Position numbers and translations under genes: made by a program
In this document: positions 19,544 through 31,959 of the stretch, in pieces
Numbering within the stretch: the stretch's first letter is position 1
How the letters are laid out: each line of letters starts with the position of its first letter
Notes under the pieces: model-generated
Seen by the model: only the letters and a program-made list of their open reading frames with translations
The model's database searches: none
Told to the model about the DNA's origin: nothing
NCBI GenBank assembly: GCA_965229715.1
Contig: CBDDJL010000002.1
Location: 930,001-994,000, forward strand
Source of the DNA: JAVJST01 sp965229715
Lineage (GTDB): Bacteria > Pseudomonadota > Alphaproteobacteria > Rhodospirillales > Casp-alpha2
Direction: 5' to 3'
Length of the DNA stretch: 64,000 bases

Positions 19544-21778
19544 CTAGAAAAAACTGTACGGATCGACGTCGACCTGGACGCGGACTTTCTTGGGAATGCC
19601 GGCGCGTTTCAGCCATCGGTCGATGACGCCCTGAACGGCAACGTCCTTCGCCGCGTGCAGTAGCAGCCGCCGCCGGTGGCGGCCACGCAACAGGGCGAAC
19701 GGCGCCGGCGCCGGGCCGAACACGCGGATACCCTGTTCATTGGGCGCGGCGCGGCCCAGACCGTTGGCGGCGCGGTCGACGTCGGCCTCGTTGGGGCCGG
19801 AGACGATCAGCCCAACGAGCCGGCCGAACGGCGGCATGTGCGCGGTCTGACGGCTCTCCGCCTCGGTCGCCATGAAGCGGTCACGGTCGCCGGCGGCCAG
19901 CGCCTGCATGACCGGATGTTCCGGCAGATAGGTCTGCAGGATGACCCGGCCCGCGCGCTCGGCCCGCCCGGCGCGGCCGGAAACCTGATGCAGCATCTGG
20001 TAGGTGCGCTCGGCGGCGCGCAGGTCGCCGCCGGTCAGACCGATATCGCCGTCGATCACGCCGATCAGGGTCAGCATGGGAAAGTGATAGCCCTTGGCGA
20101 CGATCTGCGTGCCGACGACGATGTCGACGGCGCCGGATTCCAGGTTCTCGACCAGCCGCTGCGCTGCCTTGGGACTCTGCAGGGTATCGCTGGCGGCAAT
20201 GGTCAGGCGGGCGCCGGGAAACCGCTCGGCGACCTCTTCCGCCAATCGCTCGACCCCCGGACCGCAAGCCGCGAGGCTGTGCTCGGCGGCGCAAACCGGG
20301 CAGGATTCCGGCGGGCGCACGTTGTAACCGCAATGGTGACACTGCAGGCGGCCGACGAGCCGGTGCTCGACCAGCCACGCCGAGCAGTGCGGGCACTGAA
20401 ACCGATGGCCGCAGGCACGGCACAGGGTCAGCGGCGCATAGCCGCGACGGTTCAGATACAGCATCGCCTGTTCGCCGGCGGCAAGGGTTTCCCGGACGGC
20501 GTCGACGAGCGGTTCCGACATCCACTTGCCGGTAGCGGGCGCCGCCTTGCGCATGTCGACGGCCGTAATCGCGGGCAGCACCGCCCCGGCGTGGCGTTCG
20601 CTCAGGTGCAGGCGGTTGTAGCGGCCGGTCTCGGCGTTGTTGACGGTTTCCAGCGACGGCGTCGCCGAGACCAGTACGGCGGGGACCTCGCCGAGCCGAG
20701 CGCGCACCACCGCCATGTCGCGGGCGTTGTAGATGACGCCGTCCTCCTGCTTGTAGGCGGCGTCGTGTTCCTCGTCGACGACGATCAGGCCAAGATCGGG
20801 AAACGGCAGGAACAGAGCAGAGCGCGCGCCGACGATCACCCGCGCCGCGCCGCTGGCGACCGCACGCCAGGTTTCGCGCCGGGTCGCCATGGTGAGGTCC
20901 GAGTGCCATTCCGCCGCCGCCACCCCGAAGCGCGCCTCGAACCGGCTGCGCCACTGCGCGCCGAGGGCGATTTCGGGCAGCATGACCAGAACCTGGCGGT
21001 CCCGGCGCAGTGCCTCGGCGACCGCCTCGAAATAAACCTCGGTCTTGCCCGATCCGGTCACGCCGTCGAGCACGTGAATGCCGAACATGCGGTCTCGCAC
21101 GGCGCGCCGCAACACATCCGCGGCGGCTTCCTGCTCGTCTGACAGGTTGAACGCCGCCGCTGACGGGTCGGGTCTCGGCGGCGGCATGGGCGCCGTCTCG
21201 ATCCGCCGGAGCGCGCCGGCGTCGGCGAGCCCGGTCACGACGCCCGCCGAGCACCCCGCTTCGCGCGCCAGATCGGTCGCGCCCATAGGCGGGCCGGCGC
21301 GGGCGGTTTCGATGACCTGTTTGCGGGCAGCGGTTTCGCGGAATGCCGGCGGGTTTTCGTCGAAGCCGTCGGCGAGGGCATAGACGACGGTCGTCGGCGG
21401 TGGGTCGAGTGCTTCCGGGACGCTCATTACCATGCGCAGCACCGCGCCCGGCGGGCTCATGGTATAGGCCGCGACCCAGTCGACGAAGCGGCGCGAGACG
21501 TCGGGCAGGGGCGGTACGGGCAGCACGCCCCGGACCGCTCTCAGGCGTGATGCCGCGACATCGCCGCTGCCGTCGCCCCACAGAACGCCGCGCGCGATCC
21601 GGTTTCCGAGTGGCGCTTCCACGAACGCGCCCGGAACGATGTCCGCGGCGGCCGAATCGTCTTCCGGCAGGATGTAGTCGTAGGGACCGGCCAAAGGCAG
21701 TGGTAGTAGAACCGAAACGCGTTCCGACCCTATATCTTGTGATTTTTTGTCAGACGAACTGGTTTCGGCGGACGGCAT
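19544..21778 (-). CDS. priA: Primosomal protein N' (replication restart helicase)
   Basis: PriA restarts stalled replication forks. Walker A GVTGSGKTEVY is near residue 237, the DEEH box near residue 333, and eight Cys between about residues 450 and 508 (CRACG, CPHC, CHHCG, CPVC) bind zinc. ATG at 21778 gives 744 aa, close to family length; a frame running to 21937 adds a doubtful N-terminus. It is divergent from the DUF484-xerC pair, with starts 83 bp apart. Confidence 0.96.
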   Translation of the reverse strand: MPSAETSSSDKKSQDIGSERVSVLLPLPLAGPYDYILPEDDSAAADIVPGAFVEAPLGNRIARGVLWGDGSGDVAASRLRAVRGVLPVPPLPDVSRRFVDWVAAYTMSPPGAVLRMVMSVPEALDPPPTTVVYALADGFDENPPAFRETAARKQVIETARAGPPMGATDLAREAGCSAGVVTGLADAGALRRIETAPMPPPRPDPSAAAFNLSDEQEAAADVLRRAVRDRMFGIHVLDGVTGSGKTEVYFEAVAEALRRDRQVLVMLPEIALGAQWRSRFEARFGVAAAEWHSDLTMATRRETWRAVASGAARVIVGARSALFLPFPDLGLIVVDEEHDAAYKQEDGVIYNARDMAVVRARLGEVPAVLVSATPSLETVNNAETGRYNRLHLSERHAGAVLPAITAVDMRKAAPATGKWMSEPLVDAVRETLAAGEQAMLYLNRRGYAPLTLCRACGHRFQCPHCSAWLVEHRLVGRLQCHHCGYNVRPPESCPVCAAEHSLAACGPGVERLAEEVAERFPGARLTIAASDTLQSPKAAQRLVENLESGAVDIVVGTQIVAKGYHFPMLTLIGVIDGDIGLTGGDLRAAERTYQMLHQVSGRAGRAERAGRVILQTYLPEHPVMQALAAGDRDRFMATEAESRQTAHMPPFGRLVGLIVSGPNEADVDRAANGLGRAAPNEQGIRVFGPAPAPFALLRGRHRRRLLLHAAKDVAVQGVIDRWLKRAGIPKKVRVQVDVDPYSFF

Positions 21779-21860
21779 GCGATACACTTTACCCGCTCGC
21801 ATTCGCGGGTCGAGAGGGATTTCGAGACGGCCAGTCTTTAGCAGCGGAGGGCGCGGACGC

Positions 21861-22601
21861 ATGGCAGGCAAAAGCGAGGATACGGCGGCACTGGATGTCG
21901 GGATCGACGATGCTGCCGACAGCGGCCCCGGCGTCACCGAGACCGAGGTCGTTCACTATTTGCTGCAGCATCCGGAGTTCCTGCTCGACCATGTCGAGGT
22001 TCTGCGCCAGATCGCGCCGCGCGGCCGCTGGAGCGGCGACGACGTGGTCGACCTTCAGGCCGTGCTGATCGACCGCAGTCAGGAAACCATCGACGATCTT
22101 CGCTCGGCGGCACAAAGCGTCATTCAGACGAGCCGTTCGAACATGTCGGTGCAGACGCGCACCCACGAGTCGGTGCTCGCACTGCTTGAGGCCGAGAGCT
22201 TCGACGATGTGCTGCGCATCGTGACCGAGGATTGGGCCCGTCTGCTCGATGTCGATATCGTCTGTCTCGGGTTCGAATTCGCCCGCGCGCCGATGCCGGC
22301 GCTGATCAACCCGTCGGCCCGCCAGTTGCCGCTCGGTCTGGTGCGGCAGATGATGGGGCCCGATATGAACGTGCGCCTGTTTGCCGACCTGGTCGACGAC
22401 GGCACGTTGTTCGGCGAGGGCGCCGGACTTGCTCATTCCGCGGCGCTGGTGCGCGTCGACGCCGGCTACGAATTGCCGCCGGCGCTGCTCTGTCTCGGCG
22501 CCCGCGAGGAAACCTTCGCGCCGGGGCAGGGGACGGAACTTCTGGTGTTCCTCGGCAATGTGCTGGCCCTGACCGTGCGGCGATGGCTGACCCGCGACTG
22601 A
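21861..22601 (+). CDS. DUF484-family protein
   Basis: ATG at 21861 has GGAGG about 12 nt upstream and gives 246 aa. The N-terminal part (VVHYLLQHPEFLLDHVEVL) and the GAF-like remainder match the DUF484 family, which is regularly found just before xerC, including in gammaproteobacteria. No catalytic residues are recognised; a GAF-like sensing or XerC-partner role is only inferred. Its end overlaps the xerC start by 19 bp. Confidence 0.88.
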   Translation: MAGKSEDTAALDVGIDDAADSGPGVTETEVVHYLLQHPEFLLDHVEVLRQIAPRGRWSGDDVVDLQAVLIDRSQETIDDLRSAAQSVIQTSRSNMSVQTRTHESVLALLEAESFDDVLRIVTEDWARLLDVDIVCLGFEFARAPMPALINPSARQLPLGLVRQMMGPDMNVRLFADLVDDGTLFGEGAGLAHSAALVRVDAGYELPPALLCLGAREETFAPGQGTELLVFLGNVLALTVRRWLTRD

Positions 22602-23572
22602 AAACGGCCCAACCGATCCGACAGATTGCCGGCGACCTGCCGGTCGAGCCCGCCGTCGCCGGCGCGCTTCGGGACTGGCTGACGTGGCTTGCCGACGAGC
22701 GCCGTCTGAGTCCGGCCACGGTCGACGGCTATGCGCGCGACGCCGCATCGTTTCTCAGCTTCGCGGCCGATCATATCGGCTACCGGCCCGGTCTCGGCGA
22801 TCTCGGCGGGTTGGTTGCACGTGATTTCCGGGGGTATCTCGCCCTGCGCGGAGAGGCGGGCAAGGCGCGAACCTCAACGGCGCGCGCGGTCTCGGCACTC
22901 AAGAGCCTGTTCGGGTTTCTCGAACGGCGCGGCCATTGCAGCAATACGGCGGCGGGCAGCCTGCGCGCGCCGAAGCTACCGAAGAGCGTGCCCAAGGCGC
23001 TCGACGCGCACGAGGCGAAAGACGTCGTCGAGTCGTTGGCCGACCTCGAACTGGACCCTTGGGTCGCCAAGCGTGACGCCGCCGTCCTGTTGTTGCTCTA
23101 CGGTTGTGGTCTTCGGGTGTCGGAGGCGCTCGGCCTCGACCGCCGCGATGCGCCGTCAGTCGGAACCGGTGCGCTTCGCGTGCGCGGCAAGGGCGGTAAG
23201 GAGCGGATCGTGCCTGTCCTCCCGGTGGTCGCCGACGCTGTTGACGATTATCTGAGCGCTTGCCCGTTGCCGCTCGCGGACGATGGCCCGCTGTTCGTCG
23301 GCGTGCAGGGCCGGCGGCTCGGACCGCGCCGTATCCAGCACCGGGTACAGCATCTGCGGAAGCGCCTCGGCCTGCCCGAAACGGCGACGCCGCACGCGCT
23401 TCGGCACAGCTTCGCGACGCACTTGCTGGCGGGTGGCGGCGATCTTCGCACCATCCAGGAACTGCTCGGCCACGCGTCCCTGTCGACGACGCAGCGCTAC
23501 ACCGCCGTCGATGCCGGCCGGTTGCAATCGGTTTACGACACGGCGCATCCAAGAGCGCGGCTGAAGGGCTAG
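22583..23572 (+). CDS. xerC: Tyrosine recombinase XerC (chromosome dimer resolution)
   Basis: The 329-residue protein has the core-binding domain (about 20-115) and a catalytic domain with the expected residues: Arg in GLRVSEAL, Lys in RGKGGKERIV, His271 and Arg274 in HALRHS, His297 in LLGHASL, and nucleophile Tyr near 306 in TTQRYT. XerC with XerD acts at dif to resolve chromosome dimers. ATG at 22583 lies inside the end of the DUF484 gene, so the two are translationally coupled. A longer upstream frame is a shadow of the DUF484 gene. Confidence 0.95.
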   Translation: MADPRLKTAQPIRQIAGDLPVEPAVAGALRDWLTWLADERRLSPATVDGYARDAASFLSFAADHIGYRPGLGDLGGLVARDFRGYLALRGEAGKARTSTARAVSALKSLFGFLERRGHCSNTAAGSLRAPKLPKSVPKALDAHEAKDVVESLADLELDPWVAKRDAAVLLLLYGCGLRVSEALGLDRRDAPSVGTGALRVRGKGGKERIVPVLPVVADAVDDYLSACPLPLADDGPLFVGVQGRRLGPRRIQHRVQHLRKRLGLPETATPHALRHSFATHLLAGGGDLRTIQELLGHASLSTTQRYTAVDAGRLQSVYDTAHPRARLKG

Positions 23573-23630
23573 GAAGCGGCGCACACCTTTCCCGGCTCTA
23601 GGGTATCCGGCACCAACCGTTTCACTTAAT

Positions 23631-24068
23631 ATGTGGACCAGTAAGCTTGCAACGGAGTACCCGAATTTGACGGCGATCGAATTCGATTTCGTGAATGCAC
23701 TGACGGCGGCAGTCGCGAGCTTTATCTTCGGGTCGGCGTGGTACGGCGTGCTCGGCAAGGTCTGGATGCAGGCTGCGTCGCTGGCTGAGGAGATGACCAA
23801 GCCCAAGGCGGGGCCGATGCTCGCCGCCCTTGGCTGCCAGATCCTGATGGCGTTGATCCTCGGCGTGATGCTAGACGGCATGCAGGCCGGGTCGATAAAG
23901 GACGCCGTAGCGGTCGCCGTACTGCTCTGGATCGGTCTCGTGCTGACGACCCAGATCGTCAATCACCGGTTTCAGGGGCGTCCCTGGTCGCTGACCTGGA
24001 TCGACAGCGGCCATTGGCTGGGCGTCCTCGTCATCCAGGCGCTGACGTTATCGTTCATGAACTCCTGA
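23631..24068 (+). CDS. DUF1761-type four-helix membrane protein
   Basis: The 145-residue protein has about four membrane helices. FGSAWYGVLGKVWM near residue 36 and the later VNHRFQGRP are typical of DUF1761 proteins, whose function is unknown. A TTG at 23667 is a possible alternative start. The 3' end overlaps the convergent proline-racemase-like gene by 14 bp. Confidence 0.75.
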   Translation: MWTSKLATEYPNLTAIEFDFVNALTAAVASFIFGSAWYGVLGKVWMQAASLAEEMTKPKAGPMLAALGCQILMALILGVMLDGMQAGSIKDAVAVAVLLWIGLVLTTQIVNHRFQGRPWSLTWIDSGHWLGVLVIQALTLSFMNS

Positions 24069-25092
24069 TCGTCGGCCAGGTGTCGGCGATGCGGTAACCG
24101 GCCGGGTAGGGATCCGACGGATCGAGCGTGTGTTCGGTGCGTCCGGTAATCCAGGCGCGGCCGGCGATTTCGGGGATCACGGCGGCATGCTCGCCGACCG
24201 TGGTCACGCCGGCGATGCGGCCTTCGAAACGCGAGTCGATGATCGAGCGGGCGACGACCCGGCCGCCATCCTTCAATTCGTCCTTGGCATGCAGCAGCGC
24301 GAGCCGCGCCGATACCCCGGTGCCGGTCGGCGAACGGTCGATCTTGCCCGGCTGCACGACGACGGCGTTCTTGTAGGCGCGGACGCCGTCCTCGTCGGGC
24401 AGATCCTTGTGGATCTGGCAGAACGAGATGTGCCGCCACGCCGGATTTTCGGGATGATGAAACCCGAGCTGCTCGTTGGCGGCGCGCGTGATACGGACAC
24501 CCATGTCGCGGATGTCGACGGCTTCGTCGGGAGTGATCGCAAAGCCGAGATCGGCGGCCTCGACGGCGACGAAACTGTCGCCGCCGAACGCCGTATCGAC
24601 GCTTAACGTACCGACGCCCTCGACTTCCAGGGCGGCGTTGAGCCGCTCGGCGAACGAGGCGACGTTGGTCACATAGACTTTTTCGACTTTGCCGTCGCGG
24701 CACGCGGCGCGTACCTCGACCAGGCCGGCCGGCGCCTCGAGCGTGATCCGGGTTTCCGGCTCTGTCATCGGCAGCATCCCGGTTTCCAGCAACACCGTGG
24801 AGACGCAGATGCTGTTGGAACCGGACATCGGCGGCGTATCGGCGGGCTCCATGATGATGAAACCCATGTCGGCGGCCGGGTCCGTCGCCGGGACGATCAG
24901 ATTGACGTGACGGAACACACCGCCCCGCGGCTCGTTGAGCACGAAGTTGCGCAACGTTTCGTCCTCGGCGATGAAACGCGACTGATCCCACACCGTGCCG
25001 CCCGGCGGCGGCGCGACGCCATCGACGATGACGTCGCCGACCTCGCCCTCGGCATGGCAGCCGACGATGGTGACGGTTTGACCGGGTTTCAT
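24055..25092 (-). CDS. Proline racemase / 3-hydroxyproline dehydratase superfamily protein with Ser/Thr active-site pair
   Basis: The 345-residue protein has the superfamily fold. The first catalytic Cys of proline racemase (MCGH) is Ser90 in PPMSGSNSIC, and the second (DRSPCGTG) is Thr256 in DRSPTGTG. A Thr at the second position is known from trans-3-hydroxy-L-proline dehydratases, which argues against racemase activity. Ser at the first position together with Thr at the second is the less usual combination. The start is 13 bp after the lpd stop on the same strand, so it probably belongs to the TCA operon. A dehydratase feeding proline and then 2-oxoglutarate would fit that position but is unproven. 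Confidence 0.87.
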   Translation of the reverse strand: MKPGQTVTIVGCHAEGEVGDVIVDGVAPPPGGTVWDQSRFIAEDETLRNFVLNEPRGGVFRHVNLIVPATDPAADMGFIIMEPADTPPMSGSNSICVSTVLLETGMLPMTEPETRITLEAPAGLVEVRAACRDGKVEKVYVTNVASFAERLNAALEVEGVGTLSVDTAFGGDSFVAVEAADLGFAITPDEAVDIRDMGVRITRAANEQLGFHHPENPAWRHISFCQIHKDLPDEDGVRAYKNAVVVQPGKIDRSPTGTGVSARLALLHAKDELKDGGRVVARSIIDSRFEGRIAGVTTVGEHAAVIPEIAGRAWITGRTEHTLDPSDPYPAGYRIADTWPTIRSS

Positions 25093-25105
25093 GAAGGTTA
25101 CCGGG

Positions 25106-26521
25106 TCAGATATGGATGGCCCGGCCGCCGGCGGCGAGCGCCGCTTCCTTGACGGCTTCGGGCAGGCCCGGGTGTCCGTGGCAGATGCGCGCGATGTCCT
25201 CGGCCGAGGCGCCGAGTTCCATGCCGACGACGATCTCCTGGATCAGGTCGCCGCCCTCGGGGCCGATGATGTGGGCGCCGAGGATGCGGTCGGTTTCCTT
25301 GTCGGCGAGGATTTTGACGAAGCCGTCGGCGTCGCCGTTGGCCCGTGCGCGGCTATTGGCGGAGAACGGGAACTTGCCGACGGTGTAGTCGACGCCGTCC
25401 TCCTTGAGCTGCTCCTCGGTCTTGCCGACGGCGGCGACCTCCGGCCACGTGTAGACGATGCCGGGGACCGAATCGTAGTCGATGTGGCCCGCCTCGCCGG
25501 CGATGATCTCGACGCAGGCGACGCCTTCCTCCTCGGCCTTGTGCGCGAGCATGGCGCCGCCGACAACGTCGCCGATGGCGAAGATGCCTTCGACGTTGGT
25601 CTGGAAGTTCTTGTCGATCTTGACGAAGCCGCGTTCGTCGACGTCGACGCCGGCCTTGTCGAGGCCGAGGCCTTCCGTGTTCGGCTTGCGGCCGATGGCG
25701 ACGAGAACCACGTCGGCCTTGATCTTCTCGGCCTTGCCGTCACCGGACGCCGGTTCCGCGGTGAGCTCGACGCTGCGACTCGTCGCCTTGGCGCCGGTAA
25801 CCTTGGTCGACATCTTGAACGCAAGCCCCTGTTTCTTGAGGGTGCGCTGCATCTGTTTCGAGACCTCGCCGTCCATGCCTGGCAGAATGTGGTCGAGGAA
25901 CTCGATGACGGTGACCTCGGCGCCGAGACGCCGCCACACGGATCCGAGTTCGAGGCCGATCACGCCGGCACCGATGACGATCATCTTTTTCGGCACACTG
26001 GTGAGTGCGATGGCGCCGGTCGAGCTGACGATCCGCTTCTCGTCGATCTCCACGCCCTTGAGCGGCGTCACGTCGGATCCCGTGGCGATGATGATGTCCT
26101 TGGTTTCGTAGGTCGCTTCCTTGGCGCCCTTCTTGGCCGGCTTCACCGCGACCTTGCCGGCCTCGACGATGCGTCCGTGGCCTTCGAGGTAATCAACCTT
26201 GTTCTTCTTGAAGAGGAACGCGATGCCCTGGGTCAGGTCGGACACGACCTTGTCCTTGCGCGCCATCATGGCCTTGATGTCGACCTTCAGGCCACTCGCC
26301 TTGATACCGTGATCGGCGAACTCGTGGTTGGCGACCTCGTAGTGGTGCGACGATTGCAACAGCGCCTTCGACGGGATGCAGCCGACGTTGAGACAGGTGC
26401 CGCCGAGCGCGCCGCGACTCTCGACGCAGGCGGTCTTGAGGCCCAGTTGCGCGGCGCGGATCGCCGCGACATAGCCGCCCGGTCCGCCGCCGATGACGAT
26501 GACATCGTAGGATTCGCTCAT
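25106..26521 (-). CDS. lpd: Dihydrolipoyl dehydrogenase (E3)
   Basis: E3 reoxidises lipoamide with FAD and NAD for 2-oxoglutarate dehydrogenase. The FAD motif GGGPGGYVAA opens the protein, the redox disulfide CLNVGC is near residues 43-48, an NAD-binding GAGVIGLELG lies mid-protein, and the catalytic HGHPGLPEA is near the C-terminus. At 471 aa it is complete. It directly follows sucB, which supports service to the 2-oxoglutarate complex. Confidence 0.97.
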   Translation of the reverse strand: MSESYDVIVIGGGPGGYVAAIRAAQLGLKTACVESRGALGGTCLNVGCIPSKALLQSSHHYEVANHEFADHGIKASGLKVDIKAMMARKDKVVSDLTQGIAFLFKKNKVDYLEGHGRIVEAGKVAVKPAKKGAKEATYETKDIIIATGSDVTPLKGVEIDEKRIVSSTGAIALTSVPKKMIVIGAGVIGLELGSVWRRLGAEVTVIEFLDHILPGMDGEVSKQMQRTLKKQGLAFKMSTKVTGAKATSRSVELTAEPASGDGKAEKIKADVVLVAIGRKPNTEGLGLDKAGVDVDERGFVKIDKNFQTNVEGIFAIGDVVGGAMLAHKAEEEGVACVEIIAGEAGHIDYDSVPGIVYTWPEVAAVGKTEEQLKEDGVDYTVGKFPFSANSRARANGDADGFVKILADKETDRILGAHIIGPEGGDLIQEIVVGMELGASAEDIARICHGHPGLPEAVKEAALAAGGRAIHI

Positions 26522-26542
26522 GAAATCAATCTCCAGCCGGGA

Positions 26543-27838
26543 TCAAACGTCGATCAGGATGCGCTTGGGATCCTCGACGCAATCCTTGATGCGGACCAGG
26601 AACGAGACCGCCTCGCGACCGTCGATGATCCGATGGTCGTAGGTCAGCGCGAGATACATCATTGGCCGCACCTTGACCTCGTCGCCGACCGCCATCGGCC
26701 GCTTCTGGATCTTGTGCATGCCAAGGATCGCCGACTGCGGCGCGTTGAGAATCGGCATCGACATCAGCGAGCCGAACACGCCGCCGTTGGAGATCGTGAA
26801 GGTGCCGCCCATCATCTCGTCGATGCCGAGCTTGCCGTCGCGCGCGCGGCGGCCGAAATCGGCGATGGTGCCCTCGATCTCGGCGAAATTCATTTCGTCG
26901 GCGTCCTTGATAACGGGCACCACGAGGCCCTGGGGCGATCCGACGGCGACACCGATGTTGTAGTAGTTCTTGTAGACGATCTCGTCGCCGTAGATTTCCG
27001 CGTTCACCGCTGGCCAGTCCTTCAGCGCGACGATTGCGGCGCGGACGAAGATCGACATGAAGCCGAGCCGGCCGCCGTGTTTCTTTTCGAACGCGTCCTT
27101 GTATTCGGAACGCATCGCCATGGCCTCGGTCATGTCGACCTCGTTCCAGGTGGTCAGCATGGCGGCCGTGTTTTGTGCATCCTTGAGGCGCTGGGCGACG
27201 ATCTTGCGGAGCTTCGACATCCGCACCTTCTCCTCGCGCGGATCGTCGGGCCGCGGCGGCAGGTCGGCGGCCGCCGCCGGTTGCGGCGCCTTGACGGGCG
27301 CGGGCTTGCCACCGCCCATCAGAACGGCGTTGACGTCGCCCTTGGTGATGCGGCCGCCGGGGCCGGTGCCCTTGATCCCCGCCGGATCGAGGTTGTGTTC
27401 GGTGATCAGCTTGCGGACAGCGGGCGACAGATGAACCTGGCTGCCTGTAGGGCCGGAAGGCGCGTCGGCCTTCGGCGCTTCCTGTTTTGGTTTTTCCTCC
27501 GTCTTCTTTTCGTCCTTGGCCGGCTCCGGGGCCGGTTCGGGGGACGGTTCAGGATCGGATTTCTCTTCCGATTTGTCTTCGGATTTCGACGATCCCTCGG
27601 CGCCTTCCTCAATGTGGGCGAGCAACGCGCCGACTTCGACGTCGGTGCCCTCGTCGGCGACGATATCGCCCATCGCGCCGGCGACCGGTGCGTTGACCTC
27701 GACGGTAACCTTGTCGGTCTCCAGTTCGCAGAGCGGTTCGTCGACGGCAATCGCGTCGCCCGGTTGCTTGAACCATTTGGCGACGGTCGCCTCGGTGACC
27801 GATTCGCCGAGAACCGGAACTTTCAATTCAACCGACAT
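26543..27838 (-). CDS. sucB: Dihydrolipoamide succinyltransferase (E2 of 2-oxoglutarate dehydrogenase)
   Basis: The N-terminal lipoyl domain carries the lipoylated Lys in ETDKVTVEV (about residue 43). A charged linker from about residue 80 to 135 is rich in Glu, Lys and Pro. The peripheral-subunit-binding domain follows (SPAVRKLITEH, GPGGRITKGDV), then the acyltransferase core with HRIIDGREA near residue 401. One lipoyl domain is present. It lies between sucA and lpd. Confidence 0.96.
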   Translation of the reverse strand: MSVELKVPVLGESVTEATVAKWFKQPGDAIAVDEPLCELETDKVTVEVNAPVAGAMGDIVADEGTDVEVGALLAHIEEGAEGSSKSEDKSEEKSDPEPSPEPAPEPAKDEKKTEEKPKQEAPKADAPSGPTGSQVHLSPAVRKLITEHNLDPAGIKGTGPGGRITKGDVNAVLMGGGKPAPVKAPQPAAAADLPPRPDDPREEKVRMSKLRKIVAQRLKDAQNTAAMLTTWNEVDMTEAMAMRSEYKDAFEKKHGGRLGFMSIFVRAAIVALKDWPAVNAEIYGDEIVYKNYYNIGVAVGSPQGLVVPVIKDADEMNFAEIEGTIADFGRRARDGKLGIDEMMGGTFTISNGGVFGSLMSMPILNAPQSAILGMHKIQKRPMAVGDEVKVRPMMYLALTYDHRIIDGREAVSFLVRIKDCVEDPKRILIDV

Positions 27839-27881
27839 CGTTTCCTCCGCTCATGCGTTGTCTGTTCGCCGTTCCGCGCGC

Positions 27882-30950
<3,069 letters not shown>

Positions 30951-31086
30951 GTTACCCCAGGCGCGACGCGCGCCTCCTCCTGTCGTACGAAGTCGCTTCG
31001 CCGAGTCAGTTTGCCCGAGACGGACGGATTAGCCAACAGGCGGTCGGCGGGAACGGCCAAATTTTCGCCGCTCCCGCGCATCCCGA

Positions 31087-31959
31087 TTAACCGATCGCCT
31101 TGATCATGGTCTCGCCGAGCGTGGCCGGCGAGTCGGCGACGTGAATGCCGGCCGCTTTCATGGCGTCGATTTTCTCCGGCGCGCCACCCTTGCCGCCGGA
31201 AATGATGGCCCCGGCGTGACCCATGCGCCGGCCCGGCGGCGCGGTGACGCCGGCGATGAAGCCGACGACCGGTTTCTTCGTGCCGGATGCCTTGATGACC
31301 TCGGCGCCGTCTTCTTCAGCCGAGCCACCGATCTCGCCGATCATGACGATCGCTTCCGTTTCGTCGTCCTCGATGAACATGGTCAGGCAATCGATGAAGT
31401 TGGTGCCGTTGACCGGATCGCCGCCGATGCCGATGCAGGTCGACTGACCGAGCCCGGCTGTGGTGGTTTGCGCCACGGCTTCGTAGGTCAGGGTGCCCGA
31501 CCGCGATACCACGCCAACCTTGCCGCGCTTGTGAATGTGGCCCGGCATAATGCCGATCTTGCATTCGTCCGGCGTGATGATGCCGGGGCAATTAGGGCCG
31601 ATCAGGCGGCTGCCGGAGCCTTCGAGGGCGCGCTTGACCCGAACCATGTCGAGGACCGGGATGCCCTCGGTGATGCAGACCACCAGCTCGATTCCGGCAT
31701 CGATCGCTTCGAGGATCGCGTCGGCGGCGAACGGCGGCGGCACATAGACCACCGATGCATTCGCTTCGGTTTTGGCGCGAGCCTCGGCGACGGTGTCGAA
31801 TACCGGCAGGTCGAGGTGTTTCGAGCCGCCCTTGCCCGGCGTCACGCCGCCGACCATGGCGGTACCGTAGGCGATCGCCTGTTCGGAATGGAACGTGCCC
31901 GTGGCGCCGGTGAAGCCCTGGCAGATGACACGGGTATTTTTGTCGACGAGAACAGCCAT
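31087..31959 (-). CDS. sucD: Succinyl-CoA synthetase alpha subunit
   Basis: The 290-residue alpha subunit has an N-terminal CoA-binding Rossmann domain (CQGFTGATGTFH) and the active-site phosphohistidine in GHAGAIISGG. It makes succinate and nucleoside triphosphate from succinyl-CoA. Its ATG shares one base with the sucC stop (TGATG), so translation is coupled. No long gap separates it from sucA apart from about 136 bp. Confidence 0.97.
   Translation of the reverse strand: MAVLVDKNTRVICQGFTGATGTFHSEQAIAYGTAMVGGVTPGKGGSKHLDLPVFDTVAEARAKTEANASVVYVPPPFAADAILEAIDAGIELVVCITEGIPVLDMVRVKRALEGSGSRLIGPNCPGIITPDECKIGIMPGHIHKRGKVGVVSRSGTLTYEAVAQTTTAGLGQSTCIGIGGDPVNGTNFIDCLTMFIEDDETEAIVMIGEIGGSAEEDGAEVIKASGTKKPVVGFIAGVTAPPGRRMGHAGAIISGGKGGAPEKIDAMKAAGIHVADSPATLGETMIKAIG

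Noticed and set aside
21779..21937. Upstream extension of priA
   Set aside because: It overlaps the divergent DUF484 start and adds a low-complexity leader not seen in PriA.
22232..22582. Longer start of xerC
   Set aside because: The upstream frame lies inside DUF484 coding sequence; the ATG at 22583 gives the usual XerC N-terminus.
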